Assembly (NCBI RefSeq): GCF_963668385.1
Contig: NZ_OY764327.1
Span: 2,294,001-2,358,000, forward strand
Direction: 5' to 3'
Source of the DNA: an uncultured Carboxylicivirga sp.
GTDB taxonomy: Bacteria; Bacteroidota; Bacteroidia; Bacteroidales; Marinilabiliaceae
DNA length: 64,000 nt
Positions 46,465 through 56,320 of the stretch are shown piece after piece. Positions within the stretch are counted from its first letter, which is position 1. Every line of letters starts with the position of its first letter. Under the pieces are notes generated by a model. That model made no database searches. It was given only the letters and a program-made list of their open reading frames with translations, and was not told where the DNA came from. Position numbers and translations under genes: made by a program.

Positions 46465-49248
46465 TTATCCAACCACGATGTTGATGATCTTTTTAGGAAC
46501 CACAATTACTTTGCGAATGGTTTTTCCTTCGATCCATTTGGCTGATGATTGATGAGCCAATACGGTTGCTTCCACTTCTTTTGGATTCATATCGGCCGGA
46601 AGATCGATTTTAAAACGCATTTTACCATTGAATGAAACCGGATAAGTAACGGTTGATTCAACCAAATGACTTTCGATTAATACAGGCCATTGAGTGTCGA
46701 CCACCGATGTTGTATGACCTAACTGGCTCCATAATTCTTCTGAAATATGAGGAGCAAACGGTGCTAATAAAGCTAACAGAGGCTCTACTATTTCGCGTTT
46801 GTTACATTTTAGGTCGTTTAAGTCATTTACACAAATCATGAAGGCACTTACACAGGTATTGAATGAGAAACGCTCAACATCTTCGGTAATCTTCTTAATG
46901 GTGCGGTGTAGTACCTTTAATTCGTCAGGAGTAGCTTTATCATCGCTAACAGCTAACTGATCGCCATTATAGAATAAACGCCAGGTTTTCTTCAAAAACT
47001 TATGAACACCGTCGATACCATTTGTATCCCATGGCTTGCTTTGCTCCAATGGGCCCAGGAACATTTCGTATAAACGCAATGTGTCGGCACCGTATTCTTC
47101 AATGATATCATCTGGATTTACCACGTTGTACATCGACTTCGACATTTTTTCAACAGCATAACCACAGATGTATTTATCACCTTCTAAAATAAATTCGGCA
47201 TTGGCATAATCAGGACTCCACTTTTTGAAGGCTTCCATATCCAACTCATCGTTACGAACAATGTTAACGTCTACGTGAATTTCGGTTACATCATAGTCTT
47301 TACGTAAGTTGTACGATACAAAAGTATTGGTTCCTTTAACGCGATATACAAAGTTAGAACGACCCTGAATCATACCCTGGTTGATCAACTTTTTGTATGG
47401 CTCGTCTTTGATTACGGCACCCATATCGTATAAGAACTTGTTCCAGAAACGTGAATAAATCAAGTGACCGGTAGCATGTTCGGTTCCTCCAATGTAAAGG
47501 TCAACATCCTGCCAGTATTCGTTTGCTTCTTTACCCACCAAAGCCTTATCGTTCTTCGGATCCATGTAACGAAGGTAATAAGCCGATGATCCGGCAAAAC
47601 CTGGCATGGTATTTAACTCCAAAGGATAACCTTCTTCGGTCTTCCAGTCTTTGGCACGGCCCAATGGGGGCTCGCCCTGCTCGGTTGGCAAATATTTGTC
47701 AATCTCGGGTAATGTCAATGGTAATTTCGACTCATCCAACATATAAGGCATGTCGTCCTTGTAATACACAGGGAACGGCTCACCCCAGTAACGCTGGCGG
47801 CTGAAAATAGCATCGCGAAGGCGGTAGTTTACTTTTACCTTACCAATGCCTTCTGCTGAAATATATTCTTTGGTTTTTGCAATACCGTCTTTAACGCTCA
47901 AGCCATCTAAAATGCCTGAGTTAACCATGGTACCTTCTTTCGAGTCGATGGAATCGTTCCATGTTGCCGGATCGGTGGCTTCAGCTCCTTCAGGAATTAC
48001 TACCTGGCGGATTGGTAAATCGAAATGTTTGGCAAAGGCAAAGTCACGCGAGTCGTGTGCAGGAACGGCCATAATGGCACCTGTTCCGTAACCGGCCAAT
48101 ACATAGTCGCTGATCCAAACCGGAATTTCTTCGTTGGTTAATGGATTGATAGCGTAAGAACCTGAGAAAACACCGCTCACCTTTTTTACTTCGGTTAAAC
48201 GTTCGCGCTCGGTACGTTTTTTAGTTTCTAAAATATAAGCATCAACAGCAGCACGTTGCTCAGTAGTAGTTAACTGATCGACCAACTCACTCTCAGGAGC
48301 CAATACCATAAAAGTTACTCCGTAAACAGTATCGGCACGAGTGGTAAAGATTTCCATCTCCACATCCGATTCTTTTACTTTGAAAGTCATTTCAGCACCT
48401 TCGGAACGACCAATCCAGTTGCGTTGGATTTCTTTCAATGAATCGCTCCAATCCACATTATCCAAACCGGTTAACAGGCGCTCGGCATAAGCAGAAACAC
48501 GCAACGACCATTGGCGCATTACTTTTTGCTCAACCGGGTGACCACCGCGAACCGAAACACCTTCTTTCACTTCGTCGTTGGCCAATACAGTACCCAATGC
48601 AGGACACCAGTTAACCATCGTATCGGCCAAATAAGCCAAACGGTAGTTCAATAATATTTCTTGTTGTTCTTTGTCTGATTTAGCCTTCCACTCATCGGCA
48701 GTAAATACCAACTCTTCGCTGCAAGCTAAGTCTAATCCTTCGGTACCAGTTTTGGCAAATACGTCAACCAACTCGCTGATAGGTCGGGCTTGTTTAGCCT
48801 GATTGCAGTAATAGTGGTTGAACATTTGAATAAATGCCCACTGTGTCCACTTATAATAATCCGGGTCGCAGGTTTTTACTTCGCGATCCCAATCGTAACA
48901 GAATCCAATTTTATCGAGCTGCTGACGGTAACGGTTTAGGTTATTTTCGGTAGTAATAGCCGGGTGTTGTCCGGTTTGAATAGCATATTGCTCTGCCGGT
49001 AATCCGTACGCATCGTAACCCATCGGGTGCAATACGTTAAATCCGTTTAATCGCTTGTAGCGGCTGTAAATGTCTGAAGCAATGTAGCCCAGTGGGTGAC
49101 CAACGTGTAAGCCGGCTCCCGAAGGATACGGGAACATATCCAACACATAATACTTAGGACGGTTGTTGTCAACCTCTACCTTATATGTTTGGTTATCGAT
49201 CCAGTATTGCTGCCACTTTTGTTCCAGGTCCTTAAAATTGTATTCCAT
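46465..49248 (-). CDS. leuS: Leucyl-tRNA synthetase
   Basis: About 927 residues from the ATG at 49248 ([13 protein letters not shown], the usual start of the family); a GTG 30 nt upstream is less likely. The HIGH-like site is [16 protein letters not shown], and the KMSKS site is [14 protein letters not shown]. The editing domain contains [19 protein letters not shown] and the anticodon-binding helical domain lies near the end. It charges tRNA-Leu. It is a lone gene with its own terminator. Confidence 0.97.
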   Translation of the reverse strand: MEYNFKDLEQKWQQYWIDNQTYKVEVDNNRPKYYVLDMFPYPSGAGLHVGHPLGYIASDIYSRYKRLNGFNVLHPMGYDAYGLPAEQYAIQTGQHPAITTENNLNRYRQQLDKIGFCYDWDREVKTCDPDYYKWTQWAFIQMFNHYYCNQAKQARPISELVDVFAKTGTEGLDLACSEELVFTADEWKAKSDKEQQEILLNYRLAYLADTMVNWCPALGTVLANDEVKEGVSVRGGHPVEQKVMRQWSLRVSAYAERLLTGLDNVDWSDSLKEIQRNWIGRSEGAEMTFKVKESDVEMEIFTTRADTVYGVTFMVLAPESELVDQLTTTEQRAAVDAYILETKKRTERERLTEVKKVSGVFSGSYAINPLTNEEIPVWISDYVLAGYGTGAIMAVPAHDSRDFAFAKHFDLPIRQVVIPEGAEATDPATWNDSIDSKEGTMVNSGILDGLSVKDGIAKTKEYISAEGIGKVKVNYRLRDAIFSRQRYWGEPFPVYYKDDMPYMLDESKLPLTLPEIDKYLPTEQGEPPLGRAKDWKTEEGYPLELNTMPGFAGSSAYYLRYMDPKNDKALVGKEANEYWQDVDLYIGGTEHATGHLIYSRFWNKFLYDMGAVIKDEPYKKLINQGMIQGRSNFVYRVKGTNTFVSYNLRKDYDVTEIHVDVNIVRNDELDMEAFKKWSPDYANAEFILEGDKYICGYAVEKMSKSMYNVVNPDDIIEEYGADTLRLYEMFLGPLEQSKPWDTNGIDGVHKFLKKTWRLFYNGDQLAVSDDKATPDELKVLHRTIKKITEDVERFSFNTCVSAFMICVNDLNDLKCNKREIVEPLLALLAPFAPHISEELWSQLGHTTSVVDTQWPVLIESHLVESTVTYPVSFNGKMRFKIDLPADMNPKEVEATVLAHQSSAKWIEGKTIRKVIVVPKKIINIVVG

Positions 49249-49767
49249 AATATCGTTGAATGGTCGTAATTTATTCACTTAAGTTTCAGGCTGCGAAATT
49301 AGTAAAACTTATCCTTTTTTGCAGGAGGTAGGTGTGAATTAGCAAAGGATATGTGTTTAAGTTGATAGAAAACGAGTAGTTTTTGTATTGTTCAGTGGGC
49401 AAATCCATCTTTTGCTTTTTTATTTATCCGCTGTATTATATATATACGATATGGCAATTAACCTTATTAAAAGGGGTGGTTGTTTAGGTGAGATGCATCT
49501 GTTCTAGAGTGGAGTTAGGGGCGAGAGATTTTTGTTATCTATAGGTATTTAACTTCGCTGAAGTTGAAAAAGTATTAACCGGGGAATGTGTGTTTATATT
49601 GTACTGCTAGTAAATAGTTAGTTTAGGGTTTTATTACAGAAAGTAACTGCAGCATTATCGAAAATCATCAATGATGTATCATTAAATTATCCCGATTATT
49701 TATATAGCTAATCTGCCTACATTGTAATTACCTCAATGAGGCAAAAAAAATACACCTGAGGAAAACG

Positions 49768-49834
49768 AAAAAGTCTCATGTGTATTTTCAAAAAGTCTCA
49801 CGTGTATTTTTAAAAAGTCACAGGAGACTTTTTT
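49768..49834. repeat. Three-copy 22-bp-period repeat with inverted TACACnTGAG elements
   Basis: AAAAAGTC begins at 49768, 49790 and 49812, exactly 22 bp apart. The first two units also share TCTCAyGTGTATTTT. The third unit forms an inverted repeat with GACTTTTT at 49826-49833, a 6-nt loop. The inverse of CTCAnGTGTA, TACACCTGAG, is present at 49751-49760. Two helical turns per repeat would suit a protein-binding array; this is inference. Confidence 0.7.
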
Positions 49835-49889
49835 GAGATACACAGGAGGTTTTATAACATACATAAATACAGTTTATTATGTCATAAAG

Positions 49890-49943
49890 CAAAAAACACG
49901 AAATTGCAGCGTTTTTAATTGAATTTTCACTGCAAAATCGTGT
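49890..49943 (-). terminator. Terminator after the first GH2 gene
   Basis: ACACGAAATTGCAG (49896-49909) and CTGCAAAATCGTGT (49930-49943) form a stem with an internal loop, followed by a T-run on the minus strand (49890-49895). It lies 24 nt beyond the stop codon of the GH2 gene. Confidence 0.65.
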
Positions 49944-49966
49944 CTGTATTTTATGTAAGTGAAGTG

Positions 49967-51802
49967 TTATTTACTCCACTTTTCCTTTAACTCTTTGTAA
50001 TAATCTTGTAATACAAAATAGGCTTTTTTCTTGGTGCCTTTTTCTGATATTAAGCCTTTACGGTTCCATCCATCTTGTATAAGCGGACGCATGCGACGTG
50101 GCGAGCGGAAGTCGGTTAAAATCCATGGCGACATTCCTCTTAACTGAGGTATCTGACGCAGCATTTCGATATTTTTGACGTACAAATCTTCCTGGAACTC
50201 TTCGGTCCATCTATCCAGCTTATCGCCATGAAGCCCTTGTAAAGCGCCTCCACCAAACTCGGAGATAAACACTGGTTTGTTGTAGTTAATCTCCCAGTGT
50301 ACACGTTCGCATTTTTCGGGCAAGCCATCGTACCAGCCCACATACTCGTTAAAGCTGATAATGTCTACGTAGTCCATAAACGGATCGTCGATACCCAAAG
50401 TGTTTTCTTTGCCTTCAACTACATTTTTCTCTAGTGCTGCACTGATCAAGCGTGTGTTATCTATTTTGCGGGCAGTGGCAGCCAAATTCTTTAAGAATTC
50501 GAGACGAGCATCGGTACGCGGTGTTTCATTGGCCATCGACCAAATAATAACCGAAGCACGGTTCTTGTCGCGCATCATTACTTCTTTCAATTGTTTTTCG
50601 GCCAACAGATAGGTGTCGTGGTTATCAAAGGGAATAGTCCAGTAAACCGGATTCTCTTCCCAAACCATTATGCCCAATTCGTCGGCCAAACGCAACATGT
50701 GTTCGTTGTGAGGGTAATGTGCCAATCGAACAAAGTTACAGCCCATTTCTTTGGCCCAACCCAACAATAATTCGGCATCTTCTTTACTGTAAGCCCGGCG
50801 ACCATCCATTGGGTTTTCTTCATGTATACTAATGCCTCGCAGAAAAACACTTTTGTTGTTAATCAATATATCTGAGCCTTTCACCTCAATGGTGCGGAAT
50901 CCTATTTTATCATCAAGAGTTTGATTGTTGTATGTCAGCTTTACAGCATAAAGCTTTGGGTTCTCGGGCGACCAATAATTGATCTTTTTTGCTTTGATAT
51001 TAAACGATACCCAACCTTTATCATCAGATGTTAATGTTTGATTGATCTTTAGCTCAGGAATAGAAAGTGTAAGCTGTTGATTGGCCTTGGTATCGCCATT
51101 TAAACTTACGTATCCTTCGATTAAACCGGCGTTGCCTTTTTTAAGATGAAGCGAATAATCGGCAATATAGGTCGATTGTGTTTCAATCAGATCCACATCG
51201 CGGGTAATGCCGCCATAGTTCCACCAGTCGGTATTTAAAGTTGGTACCGCTTCTTTCTTCCGTTTGTTATCCACTTTTACCACAATTGAATTGTCTTTTT
51301 CTTTCAACAAGTTGGTTACTTCGAAATAAAAAGGAGTGAAACCTCCCTCGTGAAATCCTAGTTTTTGACCATTTAAATAAACATCGGCACGATAATTAAC
51401 GGCGCCAAAATTCAGGAATACCCGGTTGTTGTCGTGCGTTTTTTTGTAATCAAACTTCTTACGATACCATACGGTTCCCTCGTAATAGAAGAGTTTTTCT
51501 ACCTGCGAAGTCCAGTCGCCCGGCACATACATTGTGGGCGAAGTCTCAAAATTGTACTCGTGCAAGCCTGAGCGATCGTTGGGAGTAACATCTAAAAAGT
51601 AGGCATCGTTACCCGGATTTTTTTGTAAGTCGCGTGGTTGATAGCGGTAATCGTAGTAGCCGGTTTCGTATATATCAACAATGTAATGCCATTTGCCATT
51701 GAGAGTGGTTGATTTTCGGTTGGGTATGTTTTGGAAAACATTCTGGGCGCTGATAACACCACACGTCAAGGCAAGCCCCAGTAGGGCAAGAATCTTCTTC
51801 AT
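49967..51802 (-). CDS. GH2 glycoside hydrolase, probable beta-glucuronidase or related uronidase
   Basis: A 611-residue secreted enzyme with a signal peptide (1 to about 19, ending ISA). The order is GH2 sugar-binding domain (about 70-215), Ig-like domain (about 220-310) and catalytic barrel. The acid/base Glu is E426 in SMANETP and the nucleophile E515 is in FISEFGGG. N580-R-K582 in the final barrel segment matches the NxK motif of beta-glucuronidases that binds the carboxylate. A uronic-acid substrate fits the pectinesterase nearby. Acts in the periplasm or at the surface. It is not overlapped by its neighbours and is flanked by repeat-rich gaps. Confidence 0.88.
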   Translation of the reverse strand: MKKILALLGLALTCGVISAQNVFQNIPNRKSTTLNGKWHYIVDIYETGYYDYRYQPRDLQKNPGNDAYFLDVTPNDRSGLHEYNFETSPTMYVPGDWTSQVEKLFYYEGTVWYRKKFDYKKTHDNNRVFLNFGAVNYRADVYLNGQKLGFHEGGFTPFYFEVTNLLKEKDNSIVVKVDNKRKKEAVPTLNTDWWNYGGITRDVDLIETQSTYIADYSLHLKKGNAGLIEGYVSLNGDTKANQQLTLSIPELKINQTLTSDDKGWVSFNIKAKKINYWSPENPKLYAVKLTYNNQTLDDKIGFRTIEVKGSDILINNKSVFLRGISIHEENPMDGRRAYSKEDAELLLGWAKEMGCNFVRLAHYPHNEHMLRLADELGIMVWEENPVYWTIPFDNHDTYLLAEKQLKEVMMRDKNRASVIIWSMANETPRTDARLEFLKNLAATARKIDNTRLISAALEKNVVEGKENTLGIDDPFMDYVDIISFNEYVGWYDGLPEKCERVHWEINYNKPVFISEFGGGALQGLHGDKLDRWTEEFQEDLYVKNIEMLRQIPQLRGMSPWILTDFRSPRRMRPLIQDGWNRKGLISEKGTKKKAYFVLQDYYKELKEKWSK

Positions 51803-51977
51803 AATAACTGATTTAAATAAGGTTGAATTTAAGAGTAAATGTAATAATTGTTTGTTAGTTTTTAGGGCAGAGGGGCGAAGTAATTAATAATGCACAGGTT
51901 GAGTTGGCAGGTTAGTAGGTAATGTGTAAAGGGTATGGAGGATGTTTAGGAATAAAATGGGGTTATTTGCATGTGTT

Positions 51978-52045
51978 CAACTCCTCAGGAGTTGTGGCTT
52001 AACTTTTCTGTATGTTTCTATAAATATGCAACTTCTCCGAAGTTG
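51978..52045. repeat. Two REP-like palindromes at the edge of the tandem array
   Basis: CAACTCCTCAGGAGTTG (51978-51994) and CAACTTCTCCGAAGTTG (52029-52045) are palindromes with 7-bp arms and a 3-nt loop. Related elements occur at 49551-49565, 52481-52497 and 52533-52549. Confidence 0.75.
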
Positions 52046-52893
52046 GCAGTCTATCCCCAGCGGAGTTGCATTTAAATTGATTCTAATGCATCTATAATCT
52101 TTGAAAAGGCTAGCAGCTAAAGGCTAATAGCTAGCAGCTTTTACTTCTGCCTACAGCCTTACAACTTACCGTTTACATTATAATATGCAATCCTGTGCAA
52201 CACTCCGTCTTCCGACTTTTATCTGTTTATTTTAATAAATGCTAGAACATTTTTGAAGTTGGCAGTCTATCCCCAGCGGAGTTGCATTTAAATTGATTCT
52301 AATGCATCTGTAATCTTTGAAAAGGCTAGCAGCTAAAGGCTAGCCAGCAGCTTTTACTTCTGCCTACAGCCTTACAACTTACCGTCTACATTATAATATG
52401 CCATCCGATACACCACTCCGCCTTCCGACTTTTATCTGTTTGTTTTAATAAATGCTAGAACCTTTTTGAAGTTGGCAGTCTATCCCCAGCGGGGATACAT
52501 ATTTATAGAATGCAATAATTGTTTATTATATACAACTCCAGCGGAGTTGCATTTAAATTGATTCTAATGCATCTGTAATCTTTGAAAAAGCTAGCAGCTA
52601 AAGGCTAATAGCTAGCAGCTTTTACTACTGCCTACTGCCTTACAACTTACCGTCTACATTATAATATGCCAACTGCTATAACCTTGCATCTTCCGACTTT
52701 TATCTGTTTGTTTTAATAAATGCTAGAACCTTTTTGAAGTTGGCAGTCTATCCCCAGCGGAGTTGCATTTAAATTGATTCTAATGCATCTATAATCTTTG
52801 AAAAGGCTAGCAGCTTTTACTTCTGCCTACTGCCTTACAACTTACCGTCTACATTATAATATGCAATCCTGTGCAACACTCCGTCTTCCGACT
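52039..52893. repeat. Four tandem copies of a roughly 215-bp unit carrying the DUF429 gene 3' end
   Basis: Units start at 52039, 52255, 52468 and 52736 (lengths 216, 213, 268 and about 158 to the gene boundary). Each has GAAGTTGGCAGTCTATCCCC at its start, then GGAGTTGCATTTAAATTG, a CTAGCAGCT-rich stretch, and a copy of the last 59 bases of the DUF429 gene. The last unit is the real gene end. The third unit is 52 bp longer, because it retains the sequence between two palindromes that is collapsed in the others. Confidence 0.9.
52481..52549. repeat. Palindrome pair inside the third tandem unit
   Basis: TATCCCCAGCGGGGATA (52481-52497) and CAACTCCAGCGGAGTTG (52533-52549) are perfect palindromes with AGC loops. 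They share CCAGCGG. In the other three units a single chimeric element has the left half of the first and the right half of the second. Confidence 0.85.
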
Positions 52894-53554
52894 GCCGGTT
52901 ATCATCGGTAATAAAACTCAGCTTACCTTGGGCTCCCAGCTTATTAACAAGACATAAACACAGGGCATCCACAATATCGTCGGGTTTTACATCTTTACGC
53001 TTAAACTGTTGGTTGGCTTTTTGATAGGCAGCATTGAGATTGCTATCCCACTTTTGCAATACCTCCAGGCGTTCTGTCAGTCCTTCCGAAGTAGATTTTT
53101 TTGAAAGAAGAATGCCTTTGTTCAAATGCTTAAAGCATAACTCGGGATGGCTTTCGATAAATATTGTTTGATGTTGAGATAGTGCTAAATACTCATCCAG
53201 CTCTTTAATCTTATGCTTGATATTGAGGGTTTGAATCGAAAGACTTTTGCCTTCAATGGCAATGTTTAGTTCTTTGGCTTTTGAAAAGTCATCTTCATAA
53301 ACCGCAGCTTTGCATGGTACATTAAACACGGTTGATCCGCGTTGAGGGAGGTGTTTTCTTAAGGTTGCATCAATGGTTCGGGCGAATCCCGGAGATGATA
53401 AACCCATGGGCATATCAATTAAGATACGTTCCATGGGTGGTATATTTTGCATCATCTGGCTGATGGATGGGAATATTTCGATTTGGTATTGATTATTTAC
53501 ATAGTAGGCAACAATCCAACCGTAACGGCATCCATCAACTCCTGCGATGTTCAT
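52835..53554 (-). CDS. DUF429 domain protein (RNase H-like fold, predicted nuclease)
   Basis: A 239-residue protein starting MNIAGVDGCRYGWIVA, the family's conserved first motif, with later ILIDMPMGL, ESHPELCF and a PDDIVDALCLCLVN helix with an acidic residue. These acidic motifs are those of the RNase H-like DUF429 fold; function is not established. No signal peptide. It lies between two GH2 genes but has no obvious link to polysaccharide breakdown. Its last 59 bases recur in each upstream repeat unit, which makes its 3' end the source or target of the array. Confidence 0.88.
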   Translation of the reverse strand: MNIAGVDGCRYGWIVAYYVNNQYQIEIFPSISQMMQNIPPMERILIDMPMGLSSPGFARTIDATLRKHLPQRGSTVFNVPCKAAVYEDDFSKAKELNIAIEGKSLSIQTLNIKHKIKELDEYLALSQHQTIFIESHPELCFKHLNKGILLSKKSTSEGLTERLEVLQKWDSNLNAAYQKANQQFKRKDVKPDDIVDALCLCLVNKLGAQGKLSFITDDNRQSEDGVLHRIAYYNVDGKL

Positions 53555-53887
53555 ATGAATAATTCTATTGTTTTATTATATCTGAGTAATTCAAATATTA
53601 TTTTGACTTCGTTCATTATTTTATTCATTTTTTGCCTTGATGCAAGAAACGAAACAAAGAAAATTCTTCAAGATTATTGCTTTGCTCTACATAATTCAAG
53701 CAAGCTTGATTCTGCCCTCGCATATCGCAATAATTCAAGGCTGCATAATGAAAGATTTCTGGTATTTGTTGAAATTAAGTGCGGCCGGGTGATCTTCGAA
53801 CAAGTTCTCAGCTTCCCGGTCTTACTAGTATTTCATCTTCATTCCATTCATCTTTCATTATGAGGCCGTAAAGAAATGCTATCAAAA
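53555..53887. other. Intergenic region between the DUF429 and GH2 genes, no gene seen
   Basis: About 330 bp. It contains a stretch richer in G and C (near 53780-53825, with CCGGG and CCCGG inverted) unlike the AT-rich flanks, which might be a decayed mobile or repeat fragment. A plus-strand open frame crosses it but starts inside the DUF429 gene and shows no family resemblance. Confidence 0.5.
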
Positions 53888-56320
53888 TTATTTAATTTTT
53901 ATTTGTGTGCTGGCGCTTTTCAGTCCTTTACCGCTTACAGTAAGTTTGGCATTTCCGGCTTTGTTACCCGACTGAACCAACACAACCAGTTTACCATTAA
54001 ATAGTTTCATGGTGGGTTGGTGGAACATCTCAAGCGATGTTGCATCGCCATTACAAGCAGCCCGGTAAGTTGCATCGCCACTTACTTTAAACTTCAATTG
54101 GTTTTGTGCCAACGGACATGGGTTACCATCTTTATCAACCACCGATACAGTTACGTAACTTAAATCTTCGCCATTGGCGCTAATAACCGCGCGATCGGCA
54201 TTTAATACTAACTGATATGGTTTGCCTGCAGTTTTAACTTCTTGTGTTTCGGCAATATTACCATTTTTATCAAAGGCAACTACTTTGATGGTTCCCGGTT
54301 CGTATTTAACATCCATCCACATTAAGCGGTAACGATCCAGTTTGGTCGAGTCATTTTTAGTGCGAACACCCTGGCTTTTGCCATTTACAAACAACTCGGC
54401 ACTATCGTAGCTGGTGTAAACAAATACAGGAGTTGTTTCACCTTCGCGACCTTCCCAGTTCCAATGAGGTAAAATGTGTAAGGTAGTTTCTTTGGTATTC
54501 CAGCGGCTGCGGTATAGGTAGTAACGATCTTTAGGTAAGCCTGCCAAATCGCAAATGCCAAAGTACGAGCTGCGCGATGGCCAGTAATTATCGTATGGGG
54601 TAGGCTCGCCCAGGTAATCAAATCCGGTCCAAACAAACTCACCTAATACCCAGTCTTTATCATCCTGCAAAACAAAATCTTCTTCAGGAATATTCGACCA
54701 GTTACAGTATTCGAGGTCGTACGATGATGATTGGTAATCGTCGTATTGTTTGTCTGATGCTTTTTCAACAGGGAACTTATAAACACCACGCGAACTAACG
54801 GTTGATGCTGTTTCGGATCCTAAGATAAAACCTTGAGGAAAACGTTTGTAAGCTTCATCGTACAGATGAACACGATAGTTTAAACCCGGTATATCCATAA
54901 TAGCACCAAAGCCCGATTCCATTACTGCTTTTACCTGATCCATACCAACGGTAACAGGTCGGGTTGGATCTTCGCGGTGGAAAATATCTTGCAGCCACTT
55001 GGCACGTTTTACACCATCGGATCCCCATTGGTCAGGCACTTCGTTACCCGAACTGTACATTACAATACATGGGTGATTGCGTGTAGCATGTACAAGGTTA
55101 ACCACATCTTTTTCGGCCCAATCGTCGAAATAAAGGTTGTAACCATTTTTCACTTTAGGTTTTTTCCATTCATCAAAGCTTTCGGCCAAGAAAAGGAATC
55201 CCATTTCGTCGCAAAGTTCAAGCTGCTCCATCGATGGCATATTGTGCGATGAACGTATGGCGTTACATCCTAAATCTTTCAGTATGGTTAACTGACGGCG
55301 AAGAGCTGCTTTGTTGATGGCCGTTCCGATAGGTCCTAAATCGTGGTGCAAGCATACACCTTTGAATTTGGTAGGAACATCATTCAATAAAAATCCTTTT
55401 TCGCGACTGTATTCAATTTTTCTGATTCCAAAACGAAGGGTTTCGGTATCTTTTAACTCATTACCCTGATACAGGTTTAACTCTGCTGTATACAAATATG
55501 GATTCTCAGGACTCCAAAGATTCGGGTTTTTAACCGCAATGTTTTGTTCAAACTCATCGCCAAAACGGGCATCTGTTTTGCCCGAAGCAACAGTATTACC
55601 CGAAGCATCTTTAATAATGGCTTCGATTTTAATGTTGTTGCCATTTACCTTCGATTTGATATTTACTTTAGCTAAATCGCCAGTAATATAAGGTGTGGTG
55701 ATAAAATGTCCCCAATGTTGAAAACTGGTTTCGTCTTTAACAATTAACTGAACTTTGCGATAGAGACCGGCACCCGGGTACCATCTCGATGAGAAAGGAT
55801 AGTTCTCGAGACGAACTGCCAAAGTGTTTGCTTCGCCTTTTTTAATGTATTTGGTAATATCAAAATAGAAATAGTTATAACCAAAAGGCCATCCACCAAC
55901 CAACTGGCCGTTTACATATACTTTTGAGTTGCTCATGGCACCGTCGAAAGTAAGAATGGCTTTTTCGTTGGCTGACAGGTTATCAACCGTAAAAGTTTTA
56001 CGATACCATCCCACACCAATAAATGGAAGTGCACCTGTACGACCTGTTTTTTCCGAAGCAACGTCTTCGTTGTTTTGTACAATCTTAACGGTTTGTTTAT
56101 CTACTTCTTTGTCAAATGGTCCGTAAATAGCCCAATCGTGGGGCACTGATACCGATTGCCATTTGGCATCGTTAAATTTGGTTTCATAAGCATTTTCAAT
56201 ATCTCCTTTATGAAATTTCCAACCGTCGGTAAAAGTGGTTACGGTGCGTTTTTGCCCTAATGACGATTGCGTGAGAAGAGAAAATACAAGTAAAAAGGTA
56301 AGTAATACTTTAGATTTCAT
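53888..56320 (-). CDS. GH2 beta-galactosidase-like enzyme with DUF4982
   Basis: About 810 residues from the ATG at 56320, giving a good signal peptide (MKSKVLLTFLLVFSLLTQSSLGQ); AAGGA lies about 10 nt upstream. A start at 56365 would add 15 polar residues. The order is sugar-binding domain (about 30-190), Ig-like domain, and a catalytic barrel with acid/base E427 in SSGNEVPDQW and nucleophile E503 in ILGSETAS. Then come a DUF4982 domain (about 600-680) and a C-terminal GH2_C-like Ig domain. Such enzymes release beta-galactose or related residues from plant polysaccharides. Secreted or surface. Confidence 0.9.
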   Translation of the reverse strand: MKSKVLLTFLLVFSLLTQSSLGQKRTVTTFTDGWKFHKGDIENAYETKFNDAKWQSVSVPHDWAIYGPFDKEVDKQTVKIVQNNEDVASEKTGRTGALPFIGVGWYRKTFTVDNLSANEKAILTFDGAMSNSKVYVNGQLVGGWPFGYNYFYFDITKYIKKGEANTLAVRLENYPFSSRWYPGAGLYRKVQLIVKDETSFQHWGHFITTPYITGDLAKVNIKSKVNGNNIKIEAIIKDASGNTVASGKTDARFGDEFEQNIAVKNPNLWSPENPYLYTAELNLYQGNELKDTETLRFGIRKIEYSREKGFLLNDVPTKFKGVCLHHDLGPIGTAINKAALRRQLTILKDLGCNAIRSSHNMPSMEQLELCDEMGFLFLAESFDEWKKPKVKNGYNLYFDDWAEKDVVNLVHATRNHPCIVMYSSGNEVPDQWGSDGVKRAKWLQDIFHREDPTRPVTVGMDQVKAVMESGFGAIMDIPGLNYRVHLYDEAYKRFPQGFILGSETASTVSSRGVYKFPVEKASDKQYDDYQSSSYDLEYCNWSNIPEEDFVLQDDKDWVLGEFVWTGFDYLGEPTPYDNYWPSRSSYFGICDLAGLPKDRYYLYRSRWNTKETTLHILPHWNWEGREGETTPVFVYTSYDSAELFVNGKSQGVRTKNDSTKLDRYRLMWMDVKYEPGTIKVVAFDKNGNIAETQEVKTAGKPYQLVLNADRAVISANGEDLSYVTVSVVDKDGNPCPLAQNQLKFKVSGDATYRAACNGDATSLEMFHQPTMKLFNGKLVVLVQSGNKAGNAKLTVSGKGLKSASTQIKIK

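Larger units (their letters stand above)
49279..49966. other. Intergenic region between leuS and a GH2 gene, with short palindromes and repeats
   Basis: About 690 bp with no convincing gene. It holds the REP-like palindrome AACTTCGCTGAAGTT (49551-49565), a 22-bp-period repeat (49768-49834) and the terminator of the following GH2 gene (49890-49943). It should also contain the leuS promoter. Confidence 0.7.
51803..52834. other. Repeat-rich intergenic region
   Basis: About 1030 bp without a gene between a GH2 gene and the DUF429 gene. The first 170 bp is plain sequence with one REP-like palindrome (51978-51994). The rest is four tandem repeat units, described separately. Confidence 0.8.

Noticed and set aside
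47523-47804. Plus-strand open frame within leuS
   Set aside because: Antisense to the catalytic region of leuS; no independent support.
52039-52893. CRISPR array
   Set aside because: The repeat units are about 215 bp and directly adjacent, without unique spacers between short identical repeats, and contain a gene end. No cas gene is present.
53447-53863. Plus-strand open frame between the DUF429 and GH2 genes
   Set aside because: Begins antisense inside the DUF429 gene and ends in the gap; no start signal and no recognisable domain.
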